A stretch of 64,000 nucleotides of DNA, from positions 5,394,001 through 5,458,000 of the forward strand of contig NZ_CP107918.1 in NCBI RefSeq assembly GCF_036014195.1. The letters are read 5' to 3'. The first letter of the stretch is position 1, and each line of letters begins with the position of its first letter. Made by a program: the position numbers and the translations under genes. This document shows positions 56,609 through 64,000 of the stretch, in pieces. The DNA is from Streptomyces sp. NBC_00442 (GTDB taxonomy: Bacteria > Actinomycetota > Actinomycetes > Streptomycetales > Streptomycetaceae). The notes beneath the pieces are model-generated. The model saw nothing but the letters and a program-made list of their open reading frames with translations, was not told where the DNA came from and made no database searches.

Positions 56609-57460
56609 TCAGCTTTCGAGGCGCTTGGCCTGGACGTCAGCGACCGCGTTGGCGATCGCCGTGATCTGGTCCGGGGTGAGCCCGGTCGTCTTCAGCGAGG
56701 CAACGGTGTCGGCGAGGGTGTCGACCTTCTTACTCACCGCGGCGACGCCTGCCGATGCGGCCGCAGCCTGCGATGCGGCGTTGGCGACGGTCTGGTGGAT
56801 GTCGGGCTTGTCGCCGTGCGAGTAGCCCCAGATCTTGACTACGTCGGCGTCGCTGAGCGGCATGTCGTCCTCCTGTTGGGGTTGTGTTCCGAGCGCCCAC
56901 GAGCGGAGCGCGCCGGCGTCGAGGTGGCAGTAGTCCTTGTCCACGGTGGAAGCGCTGTACTGGTGGAACAGCCACGGCGCTTGAATGCCGGGATCCCCGG
57001 CGGCGCGGCCGGCGGTGGCGATCCACAGGAAGTCGCCGTAGTAGCCGGTCTTGTCGACGTTCCGCCAGTAGTCGACGTTGGCGTACATGCCGACCCTGTT
57101 GTTGGGGAGCTTCGCCTTCACGTACCGCAGCCACGCGTCCTTGTACGCGGCCTGCGTGGACTTGGGGACGCTCTTGTTGGCGTCGTCGTAGCCCTCCCAG
57201 TCGAGGACCACGAGGTCGCCCGGCTTCCACGCGACTTGCTTCAGGAAGTAGTCGGCTTCCTTCTGCGGGCTGTTCGACATGTGCGGGTAGTAGTACGCGC
57301 CCCACACCAGCCCGTTGGCCTTGGCGTGGTCGCGCTGCTGCGACCAGCGGGGGTTGATGTACGAGAGCCCTTCGGCGACCTTCACGAAGACGAAGGAGAG
57401 ACCGCTCGTACTCGGTGCCGTCGACTGGTACGAAGCCCAGTCCTGGCCGTAGATGCCCAC
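56609..57460 (-). CDS. Endolysin, glycoside hydrolase family 25 muramidase
   Basis: A 283-residue enzyme. The GH25 domain spans residues 1-190: GIYGQDWASYQ start, FVFVKVAEG, GAYYYPH, the catalytic Asp-Trp-Glu in LVVLDWEGYD, and MYANVDYWRNV. The C-terminal third is a helical, Ala-rich region (TVANAASQAAAASAGVAAVSKKVDTLADTVASL), not a recognised wall-binding domain. It cleaves peptidoglycan between MurNAc and GlcNAc at the end of the lytic cycle. It follows the tail genes and precedes the holin. Confidence 0.93.
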   Translation of the reverse strand: MGIYGQDWASYQSTAPSTSGLSFVFVKVAEGLSYINPRWSQQRDHAKANGLVWGAYYYPHMSNSPQKEADYFLKQVAWKPGDLVVLDWEGYDDANKSVPKSTQAAYKDAWLRYVKAKLPNNRVGMYANVDYWRNVDKTGYYGDFLWIATAGRAAGDPGIQAPWLFHQYSASTVDKDYCHLDAGALRSWALGTQPQQEDDMPLSDADVVKIWGYSHGDKPDIHQTVANAASQAAAASAGVAAVSKKVDTLADTVASLKTTGLTPDQITAIANAVADVQAKRLES

Positions 57461-57469
57461 TTCAGCCTC

Positions 57470-58141
57470 CTAGGCGATGGCGTTCGAGATGCGGTTCATG
57501 CCGACGCCGATGGCGACATTGAGGGAGCCGCCACTGTTCTGGTTGGCGCAGACCTCCAGGTACTGGCCGGCCGCGGTGAAGATGACGGTTCCCGAGGCGC
57601 TGGCCGCGGCGTTGCCGTTGGAGCCGCGCGCGATGGAGAACCTCGCCGTGTTCGAGCCGACGCCGGACCCGTTGAGACGGACTTCGGCGCGACCGTCTGC
57701 CGATCCGAGAAGACCGGGCCACACGATCGCGCCCATCACCGCGTAGGTTCCGGGGGTGGTGGCGACGAGCCGTGTCGGCTGCCCGGCGGACCACATGCCG
57801 GGCTGGTTCGCCGAGATCTGCGCACCCAAGTTGAGGGCGGTGTAGGCGCTTGGGCTGGTGGTCAGCGTGACGGACCCGTTGTACGTCTGGACCTGCGGCG
57901 CCTCATACGTCAGCCACTGCGTGCCGTCGTAGTACGTCATGGTGTTGGTGTCCTGCAGCCAGCACTGCATGCCCTCGACGGGTGAGCCGATGGCCGCGTT
58001 GCGGGCGGACGCGGACGCGAACCGCAGGATCGTCCGCTGCGTCAGCGCGTTGATCGTCGAGGACACGGCCGCTTCGATGTTCGGGGCGTCCGTCAGCGAC
58101 GGTATGGAGATGCTCTGGCCGTAGTTGTCGGTGGTGGCCAC
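57470..58141 (-). CDS. Tail-associated protein, probable fibre or C1q-like tip, 223 aa
   Basis: The N-terminal half (TDNYGQSISIPSLTDAPNIEAAVSSTINALTQRTILRFASASARNAAIGSPVEGMQCWLQDTNTMTYYDGTQWLTYE) is typical of actinophage minor tail proteins. The C-terminal half has jelly-roll-like strands (TPGTYAVMGAIVWPGLLGSADGRAEVRLNGSGVGSNTARF). It may bind the host surface. It is followed by the endolysin gene with a ten-base gap. Confidence 0.75.
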   Translation of the reverse strand: MATTDNYGQSISIPSLTDAPNIEAAVSSTINALTQRTILRFASASARNAAIGSPVEGMQCWLQDTNTMTYYDGTQWLTYEAPQVQTYNGSVTLTTSPSAYTALNLGAQISANQPGMWSAGQPTRLVATTPGTYAVMGAIVWPGLLGSADGRAEVRLNGSGVGSNTARFSIARGSNGNAAASASGTVIFTAAGQYLEVCANQNSGGSLNVAIGVGMNRISNAIA

Positions 58142-58153
58142 GCGGCCCCCTTC

Positions 58154-58759
58154 CTAGGTGAGCCGGATCCGGGCGACGTCGAGCGCGGCCCAGGATGCGG
58201 TGCCGGTGAAGTCGGAGATCTGGATGTCGCCAGACGGGAAAATGTCGAGGACCGCGAACAAACTCGTATTGATCTCGGTCGCGAACCTGCACTTCGAGAC
58301 GGGCCGGGCGGCAGCCGGCAGGTTCGCGATGACGGAGGCGCTCGTCGTCGACGCGGGGGCTTTCGCGAGGCCGCACAGCGACACCGTGCCGTCCCCGTTG
58401 ATCCGGTACGCGGGCGAGTAGTACGGCGAGCCCCACGCCGACCAGGTCCCGGAGAACGTCAGCGGCTGCCACGTCCCGGCGGTGGTGGTCGGCGCGATCC
58501 GGCCGCTGGTGAACCAGTTCCCGGCGCTGGAGACCGTGACGACGATCGTGTCGCCGACAGTCGGGGTGGCGTACATGTCGCTGCGCCGGACCGTGATCCC
58601 GTCGGTGGTGATGATCGTGCCGTCGGTGTTGACCGTCGCGACGACGGCGAGGCGCCAGTCCGCGCCGCGCACGGCCGGAGTGGTCGCCCCTGCCGCTTGC
58701 GCCTGCTGGAACAGGGCATCGGAAAGGCCCGCGACGACAGCTTGTCGGGATGTGGTCAC
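58154..58759 (-). CDS. Minor tail protein, 201 aa
   Basis: A beta-rich protein (VVATVNTDGTIITTDGITVRRSDMYATPTVGDTIVVTVSSAGNWFTSGRIAP, then WQPLTFSGTWSAWGSPYYSPAYRINGDGTVSLCGLAKAP). The pattern of an N-terminal OB-like domain and a collar-like C-terminal part is common in actinophage tail tips. GTG 58759 overlaps the stop of the preceding gene (GTGA), so the two are translationally coupled. Confidence 0.78.
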   Translation of the reverse strand: MTTSRQAVVAGLSDALFQQAQAAGATTPAVRGADWRLAVVATVNTDGTIITTDGITVRRSDMYATPTVGDTIVVTVSSAGNWFTSGRIAPTTTAGTWQPLTFSGTWSAWGSPYYSPAYRINGDGTVSLCGLAKAPASTTSASVIANLPAAARPVSKCRFATEINTSLFAVLDIFPSGDIQISDFTGTASWAALDVARIRLT

Positions 58760-59847
58760 GTGCCCTCCTTCGCGGAGATCGTCTGCATGGCGAAGACGGT
58801 GCTCGTGTCCAGCGGAACCGGGAAGCTCTGGATCTGGTGCAGCTCTTTGGAGCCGTCCGGGTAGACGACGCGGATCACGTCGCCGGGCTCCAGGGCCGGG
58901 TTGGGCAGGCTCGACAGGTCAGCCGTCGCGTTCGGCGCCTTCGCCGCCGCGAGCTTCAGGCCGGCCGCGGCTCCGGCCTGCACAGAGTTGATGAGCGTCG
59001 ACGAGGTGTAGAAGAGCGGCCGCCTGCCGAACGGGCCGCCCCAGTACGTGGGCGATGTCGGGTCGGAGTCGGTGACCAGCGCCGAGACGGGGGCGACGCC
59101 CGACTCGGTGTTCTCGCCGCGGGCCAGCACGGCGTTGTATACCTTGTCGGCCGACATGGAGCGGTTCGCCGACACGTAGACGCCTCCCTCACCTGCGGCG
59201 ACGGTCCAGACTGGCATGGTCGTGTTGATGTCCGGCAGGGTGGCGATGATGAACGTTCCGTCGGCGTCGGCGTAGACCTCGGCGCCCATAGCCGCGGCGA
59301 TCTCAGCGACCGATGCCATGGGGTCGGAGGCGATGTCCCAGGTCCGCGGGCCGATCGTGGTGTCCGTGGCCCGGTTGATGACGGACGCCGCCGGTATCGA
59401 CCGCTGGATCAGTGCGGTGATCGCGGAGACCGCCGAGCCCGTCGCCTTGTACGGGACGGTGAACTGGTCATCCTGGACCACACACTCCAGGCTCTTCCCG
59501 GCGAGCGTGACCGGGCCTTCGTCGACGTCACCGCCGATCGAGTCGATCCGGAACAACCCGAGCGGCACGAGCTCAGACGTCCCATCGGCGTAGGTCACGC
59601 CCCGACTGATCCGGAGCTGGGCCCCGTACACATTGAGCGAGGCCTTCGCGGTGCGTGGGATGAGGCTGGTGTCGGCGATAGTCACTGAGCAGGTCCGGCG
59701 GGTGACGCTGCCTCGGTCGACGGTCACCGACCCGCCGGAGATGTCCAGCGACTGGGTGCCGCCGTCCGCCGTGAACAAGAGCGCGGTGGTGACCGGGGCA
59801 TACGATTCGGCGAGCGCGGCCAGGAATCGCGCGGAGACGCTGTACAT
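58756..59847 (-). CDS. Phage tail protein, DUF5047-like, 363 aa
   Basis: The start MYSVSARFLAALAESYAPVTTALLFTADGGTQSLDISGGSVTVDRGSVTRRTCSVTIADTSL is the DUF5047 pattern; later segments (VTLAGKSLECVVQDDQFTVPY; AAAMGAEVYADADGTFIIATLPDI; PALEPGDVIRVVYPDG) fit the tail hub protein family. ATG 59847 overlaps the previous stop (ATGA). It probably forms part of the distal tail. Confidence 0.88.
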   Translation of the reverse strand: MYSVSARFLAALAESYAPVTTALLFTADGGTQSLDISGGSVTVDRGSVTRRTCSVTIADTSLIPRTAKASLNVYGAQLRISRGVTYADGTSELVPLGLFRIDSIGGDVDEGPVTLAGKSLECVVQDDQFTVPYKATGSAVSAITALIQRSIPAASVINRATDTTIGPRTWDIASDPMASVAEIAAAMGAEVYADADGTFIIATLPDINTTMPVWTVAAGEGGVYVSANRSMSADKVYNAVLARGENTESGVAPVSALVTDSDPTSPTYWGGPFGRRPLFYTSSTLINSVQAGAAAGLKLAAAKAPNATADLSSLPNPALEPGDVIRVVYPDGSKELHQIQSFPVPLDTSTVFAMQTISAKEGT

Positions 59848-62093
59848 CAGCCTCCCACCCGCCGGTTGAGGCGGACGTCCTCCCAGGTGTCGAACGCGGC
59901 GAGGACATCGCCCCAGGTCGCGAACTCGGAGAGGATGTCCTGCCAGGTTCGGCCAGCAGATCCGGCGACGCCGAGCGTGACCGGCATATCGACCTGGGTC
60001 AGGGGCAGCGTCCAGGTGCGGATCGGGTCCGTGGCGGCGCCGGCGCCGCGGGCCTCGGTGACCTGGCCGACCATGACGTACATGTCCGAGACGCCGTACC
60101 CGGGAGTCGCCTGCCACAGCAGGACCGTCCCGTCGTCCAGCAGCCAGTGCAGCGCGGCCCGGTCGGCGTCAGTCTGGGTGAACACCACGAGGTCCCCGGC
60201 GAGGCCGCCCCGGACGTCGGAGAGGATCACCGGGTTGCGGCGGCCCCGGACGTGGATCTCGGACTGGGTCGCGGGCCGCTGCCAGTCCGGGGCTTTGGCG
60301 ACCATGACTTTGAGGTTCTTCTGTGGGTTGGCGGGGTTCTTCAGCCACGCGTACTGCGCGTTCCCGGCGTCGAGGGTGACGCTGTTGGAGGTGCGCTGCT
60401 CGACCAGGGCGCCGGTGCTGTCGCGGGTCTCGACGTAGTAGAAGACGGGCGTGCCGAGCGGCGCCTCGTAGTCCTCGATGACCAGCTCCGCGCCGGTGAT
60501 GAGCTGCCCTTGAATGAGGCCCGTGCTGCCGCGCACCAGGGTGCGGGAGGCGTCGGGGAGCTGCCGCCACACGCTGATGTAGTCGCCGATGGACAGCTCG
60601 CGCATGGTCAGGGTGATGGAGGCGCTGCCGTCGTCACCGTCCGCCTCGATCTCGGCGAGGCTCGGCCACAGGCTGATCTGGTCGAGACGCAGCACCGAGC
60701 TGGTGGCCGTCGCGGTCAGCGTGTACTCAACGGCCGCCTGTGTCGCATTCGCTGGCGCGGTGAAGCTGTCGGTGGTCTGCCACCAGCCCGGCGTGGGCGC
60801 CGCGGCCGACGAGGACGCCGTGAGACCGAGGTCGGTGTTGGTGGCGCTGTACCAACGAACTCCACGAGTCCAGGTCCAGCCGCCCGCGCTGACGTTGGAG
60901 TCGACCTCCAGCCGGAAGCCTCTGCCGCCGGAACCGGTGGGCAGTGGAAACTTGGCTGAGCGGATGACGCTGGTGGTGGCGGTGGAGGAGGTGATGGTGC
61001 CCGCGTAGGCGCCGCCGAAGAAGAAAGTCCCCCACGGCGTGGCCCGGCTGACGACGGCGACACCGGATGCGGTGGTCCAGCCCGCGACGCCCTGCTCGAA
61101 GCTGAAGTCGGCGTAGGGCACCACGCTTCCGGCGTGGATTTTCGGCGCCGGGGTGATGACGACGCCGTCGGTGCGGACGACTTGGGCGGCCGTGCCCGAC
61201 GTGATGCCGATGGCTACGTCGACCGAGGCCGTGTTCGCCGGGGCCGTGTCGGAGACGAACTGCCGGTACCAGCCGGTCCCTGGCGCCGCGAGGGTTGACC
61301 TGGTCGCCTGCAGCTGGGTGCCGGCGGCGTTCTGGAAGCGCAGCTCGATCCAGCACGTCGAAGCCGACGTTGGGGGGTTGATGTAGGCGTAGGCCAGATA
61401 CTCCTGGCCCGCGGCGGCGGGCGGCCAGTCCGTGGTGCGGCACGCGGCGTTGCCGGTCGCGGCGACCGTCATTGCCAGCACCTGGCCACCGGCCAGGTAA
61501 TTGTCGACGGCCCACGACACCATCGGCGTCTGGAGACTGATCGAGCAGTTGCTTTCGCTGATCCAGTCGCCGATCCCGCGTTCCATGGTCTCGGTGCTGA
61601 AGGCGAGCATGTTGCCGGTGGTGCGGATGGGGAATCCGAGGTAGACGTTTTCGAAGTAGCCGATGACCCCGGCTGCGGCCGGGGTCATGACCGAGACGAC
61701 GACCTGCGCCTGTGTCGCATTGGTAGGCGGGATGGCGGCGACGCCGATGCGGTGCCACGTCGCCGACGCCGATGCCGTGGTCACCGACCACGAGATGCTG
61801 ATCTCCGTGTTCGTGGAGGTCAGCCAGCGGATCCCGATGCGTTCCGGCATGGTCGCGCCGGACGCGTCGGCGAACGCCTGGTACTCGAAGCCCATGTTGG
61901 CGATCACCGGGTACGCGGCGACCGTCCGGGCCTGCATTTCGCCCGACGCCAGCGACGTCAACTTGAGCGCCCCGTCGCCGTTCCGGCCGCCCGACCCGAG
62001 CGAGATCGAGCAGTTCGTCTTGGCGACCCAGCCGGACGTGTTCGGGTCGATGGACTCGGTGACCGCTGACAGGAAGTTGCCGGGAATCGCCAT
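59847..62093 (-). CDS. Large tail protein with carbohydrate-binding-like modules, 748 aa
   Basis: MAIPGNFLSAVTESIDPNTSGWVAKTNCSISLG opens a protein with four similar beta-sandwich blocks (each with a GW...NCSISL or similar start and a Y..A.T..ELR strand), resembling CBM-type jelly rolls. The C-terminal 250 residues follow a distal-tail pattern (SITLTMRELSIGDYISVWRQLP; WLKNPANPQKNLKVMVAKAPDWQRPATQSEIHVRGRRNPVILSD). GGAGGTGACC precedes the ATG and lies inside the end of the tape measure gene. It probably contacts host polysaccharide. Confidence 0.85.
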   Translation of the reverse strand: MAIPGNFLSAVTESIDPNTSGWVAKTNCSISLGSGGRNGDGALKLTSLASGEMQARTVAAYPVIANMGFEYQAFADASGATMPERIGIRWLTSTNTEISISWSVTTASASATWHRIGVAAIPPTNATQAQVVVSVMTPAAAGVIGYFENVYLGFPIRTTGNMLAFSTETMERGIGDWISESNCSISLQTPMVSWAVDNYLAGGQVLAMTVAATGNAACRTTDWPPAAAGQEYLAYAYINPPTSASTCWIELRFQNAAGTQLQATRSTLAAPGTGWYRQFVSDTAPANTASVDVAIGITSGTAAQVVRTDGVVITPAPKIHAGSVVPYADFSFEQGVAGWTTASGVAVVSRATPWGTFFFGGAYAGTITSSTATTSVIRSAKFPLPTGSGGRGFRLEVDSNVSAGGWTWTRGVRWYSATNTDLGLTASSSAAAPTPGWWQTTDSFTAPANATQAAVEYTLTATATSSVLRLDQISLWPSLAEIEADGDDGSASITLTMRELSIGDYISVWRQLPDASRTLVRGSTGLIQGQLITGAELVIEDYEAPLGTPVFYYVETRDSTGALVEQRTSNSVTLDAGNAQYAWLKNPANPQKNLKVMVAKAPDWQRPATQSEIHVRGRRNPVILSDVRGGLAGDLVVFTQTDADRAALHWLLDDGTVLLWQATPGYGVSDMYVMVGQVTEARGAGAATDPIRTWTLPLTQVDMPVTLGVAGSAGRTWQDILSEFATWGDVLAAFDTWEDVRLNRRVGG

Positions 62094-62095
62094 GG

Positions 62096-64000
62096 TCACC
62101 TCCGTCCCGCAGCGAGGGCTGCCGTCATGTGGCCCGCGAAGGAGTGGACTTGGCCGTCGGCGACGTCCGCGACGTAGGCGTGCAGGGTGGGGCCGTCCTG
62201 GACGACGAGCGTCACTGGCTGCCCGGACCCGAACCCGCCCGTTGACGGCTCTGCCGCCATGCGCGTCAGCGCGTTGGCCTGCTGCGTCGTGAACACCGGC
62301 TCCGGCCTTCCGGTCCCGTTGTAGGCAAGGTTCATGCCGGGCTGGAGGTATCCGCCGGAGTCGTAGCCGTGCCCCTGGCCGAGGAAGCTGAGGCCCGGAC
62401 CGTACCGGTGCTTGGCGTAGTTCAGGGCCGCGAGCAGGTTGTCGTAGCCGTTGAAGATGTCGCCGTGACCAGGGAACTTGTACGCGTTGAACGTCGCAGA
62501 GATCGTCTGCATCAGACCCTTGGCGAGGTCCCCGGTGCGGTTGTTGATGTCGCCGATGTTTCCCTGAACCGCACGCTCGTTGCCGCCGGATTCGGTGGCG
62601 ATCTGCCGCAGGATCCGGGCGACCATGTCCGGGCTCGTCGACAGGCCGTTCGCCGCCAGAGCCTGGATGACCTGTGGCGTCCACCTGGTCACACCGGACC
62701 CGGACGGGGCGCCGGCACTGCCGCCACCGAAGAGGCCGCCGACCGAGGCGACGGTCTTCTTGAGCAGGCCCAGGAGTCCGTCGAGCATGTGCTTCGGCAG
62801 CCCTCCGACTGCCTTGCCGATCGGCGTACTGCCGACACCGCCACTGATCTTCGACAGGATCGGCTTGATCAGCGAGCCCCACGCCTTGCTCGGGTCGGAG
62901 AACAGGTCGACGCCCGCCTTGGCGAGGTCGACGCCCTTGCTGAACCCGGACTTGATCCAGCCGCCCACCTTGCTGAGCCCGCCGAAGATCCCGCCATCGG
63001 AGAACCCAGGCAGACCGAGGGCTTGCTGGACGCCTGCGACGCCACCGCCGCGGGCCGCGGCGTTCATCGACTCGACGTACTGCGGGCCGACCGCGCGCGT
63101 CCACTCCGGGCGCATGACGGCCTCGCCCCCGGACAGGGCCGCGAGATGCACGTCCCTGCCAGGGGTGTAGCCGGGCAGGATGCCGCCCGTCGCGAAGGTG
63201 TACTTGGGCAGCGGACTCAGATCGACGATCTTCGCGACCGAGTTCCAGACCGGCCGGATCCCGTTGTTGTAGACCGTATCGACAATGAACTGGACGGGCT
63301 TCTGGACGATGTCGTGGACCTTGCCCCAGGAGATGCCGATGCCCTTCTGGGCAAGATCGAACGCGTCGCCGACCAGTCGAACGGCCGACTTCACCTTGTC
63401 GAACGCGGGCTTGATGCCGTGGTCGTAGAGCCAGTTGGCTGTGGACGCGATGCCGTTGAAGACGGGTTGGATCTGGTTGTGCCACAGCCAGGACGCGGCC
63501 GACGCTATGCCCTCAAAAGCGGGCTTGATCGCGTTCTGCCACAGCCATGCGGCGACCGCGGCGACGGCGCGGAACTTGGCGACGACATTGTCGAACGCGG
63601 GCTTGATCCCGTTCTGCCACAGCCACGTCGCGATCGCTGCAACGATCTTGAATTGGATGACCAACGGTGTGATCAAGACCGTGAGAATGACCGCGAACAG
63701 GATGCGCGCCGCCAGAGAGATGGCATCCCAGGCAGGCTTGATCGCGTTCTGCCACAGCCAGACCGCGGCTGCCCCCAGGTACTGCAGGCCGGTCCAGATC
63801 GCCGAGAAGACCGGTTGCAACGCCACCTGCCACAACCAGGTCGCACCCGCGGCGATGGCATTCCACGTACCGACCACGGCATCGTGGAACCACTGGAAGT
63901 GGTTGTAGGCGTACACCACTGCCGCGACGACCAGGGCGATCACCACGATGATCGCCGTTACGACGGCGACGATCGGGTTGGCTTCGAACGCCAGGTTCGC
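62096..64000 (-). CDS. Tail tape measure protein with lysozyme-like domain, C-terminal part (gene runs off the window)
   Basis: The frame is open to the window edge (635 codons seen). The N-terminal visible part has hydrophobic helices and six imperfect units of WLWxxxIxPxF type. The middle is a large Gly/Ser region, followed by a transglycosylase-like domain (IATESGGNERAVQGNIGDINNRTGDLAKGLMQT, then YDNLLAALNYAKHRYG), with Glu in ATESGG as catalytic residue. The end (GGYLQPGMNLAYNGTGRPEPVFTTQQANAL) is typical of actinophage tape measures. It sets tail length and probably helps cross the wall on entry. Confidence 0.93.
   Translation of the reverse strand, partial: ANLAFEANPIVAVVTAIIVVIALVVAAVVYAYNHFQWFHDAVVGTWNAIAAGATWLWQVALQPVFSAIWTGLQYLGAAAVWLWQNAIKPAWDAISLAARILFAVILTVLITPLVIQFKIVAAIATWLWQNGIKPAFDNVVAKFRAVAAVAAWLWQNAIKPAFEGIASAASWLWHNQIQPVFNGIASTANWLYDHGIKPAFDKVKSAVRLVGDAFDLAQKGIGISWGKVHDIVQKPVQFIVDTVYNNGIRPVWNSVAKIVDLSPLPKYTFATGGILPGYTPGRDVHLAALSGGEAVMRPEWTRAVGPQYVESMNAAARGGGVAGVQQALGLPGFSDGGIFGGLSKVGGWIKSGFSKGVDLAKAGVDLFSDPSKAWGSLIKPILSKISGGVGSTPIGKAVGGLPKHMLDGLLGLLKKTVASVGGLFGGGSAGAPSGSGVTRWTPQVIQALAANGLSTSPDMVARILRQIATESGGNERAVQGNIGDINNRTGDLAKGLMQTISATFNAYKFPGHGDIFNGYDNLLAALNYAKHRYGPGLSFLGQGHGYDSGGYLQPGMNLAYNGTGRPEPVFTTQQANALTRMAAEPSTGGFGSGQPVTLVVQDGPTLHAYVADVADGQVHSFAGHMTAALAAGRR

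Larger units (their letters stand above)
46655..64000. mobile_element. Prophage of a siphovirus-like phage, left end to tape measure gene (continues past the window)
   Basis: From the tRNA onwards the genes change character: many are under 110 codons, with overlapping starts and stops, then an endolysin, holin-like proteins, tail proteins and a tape measure in typical phage order read from right to left. The left boundary at the tRNA 3' end is inferred. Integrase, head, packaging and the second attachment site are not in the window, so completeness and activity cannot be judged. Confidence 0.85.

Noticed and set aside
62094..63485. Upstream extension of the tail protein frame across the tape measure gene
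   Set aside because: The extension is out of frame with the tape measure, which carries real motifs; the tail gene has a good start and ribosome site at 62093.

Overview
The window is high-GC DNA from an actinomycete, almost certainly a Streptomyces chromosome with part of an integrated tailed phage. The case rests on strong G/C bias at third codon positions, many GTG starts, several promoters whose start site falls on the start codon, and hallmark gene sets: FasR-fabD-fabH-acpP-fabF, homodimeric aceE, DUF3145, DUF3052 and a TerD/TerC cluster. No searches could be run, so family names come from reading motifs.

Region 1 (1-12.7 kb) is mixed housekeeping and accessory content: the 5' end of an MreB/Mbl gene, a MarR regulator divergent from a quinone-reductase-like MDR, an Ohr peroxidase, a prolyl aminopeptidase broken by a 38-nt hairpin element, an EI24 membrane protein, a secreted pyroglutamyl-peptidase-like protein with Ser at the catalytic Cys position, a TetR/GH3 beta-glucosidase pair, an SGNH lipoprotein and DUF3145. 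Region 2 (12.8-17.7 kb, minus strand) is the type II fatty acid synthase operon fabD-fabH-acpP-fabF with its activator gene fasR upstream.

Region 3 (17.8-31.4 kb) holds pirin, a beta-lactamase-like hydrolase, a MerR/aldo-keto reductase operon with a 19-bp-spacer promoter, DUF4429, an alpha/beta hydrolase, a TetR/MFS exporter pair, a small secreted I36-type protein, a 1-kb gene-free block of tandem repeats, aceE and DUF3052. Region 4 (31.5-41.8 kb) has a peroxiredoxin followed by a Ter stress module: two TerD paralogs, a DUF475/TerC-like membrane protein, TerA-like and TerD-Pro/Tyr-rich proteins, then a probable operon of a citrate-lyase-like enzyme, a multidomain phosphoribosyltransferase/StiP-like protein and a HAD phosphatase, and a SAM O-methyltransferase. 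Region 5 (42.1-46.4 kb) is FmdB zinc ribbon, FadR-type regulator, DUF4383, a coiled-coil membrane protein and a DUF4097 lipoprotein.

Region 6 (46.6-64 kb) starts at tRNA-Val(TAC), the probable attachment site. An early/accessory block of many small genes follows: an XRE regulator, a SLOG-fold protein beside an HTH/TPR regulator, DUF6221 and DUF6233 proteins, a ribbon-helix-helix protein, a stand-alone RapZ C-terminal-domain protein, a GNAT-like protein and a two-unit CRISPR-like hairpin repeat. Then, on the minus strand and so transcribed from the right, come tape measure, tail proteins, GH25 endolysin, holin-like and other membrane proteins. Integrase, head and packaging genes lie outside the window.

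The items most worth pursuing are the 38-nt structured insertion element, the phage RapZ-C protein, the SLOG plus HTH/TPR pair, the 61-nt-period CRISPR-like hairpins inside the prophage, the operator arrays of the prophage, and the fused phosphoribosyltransferase of the Ter module.
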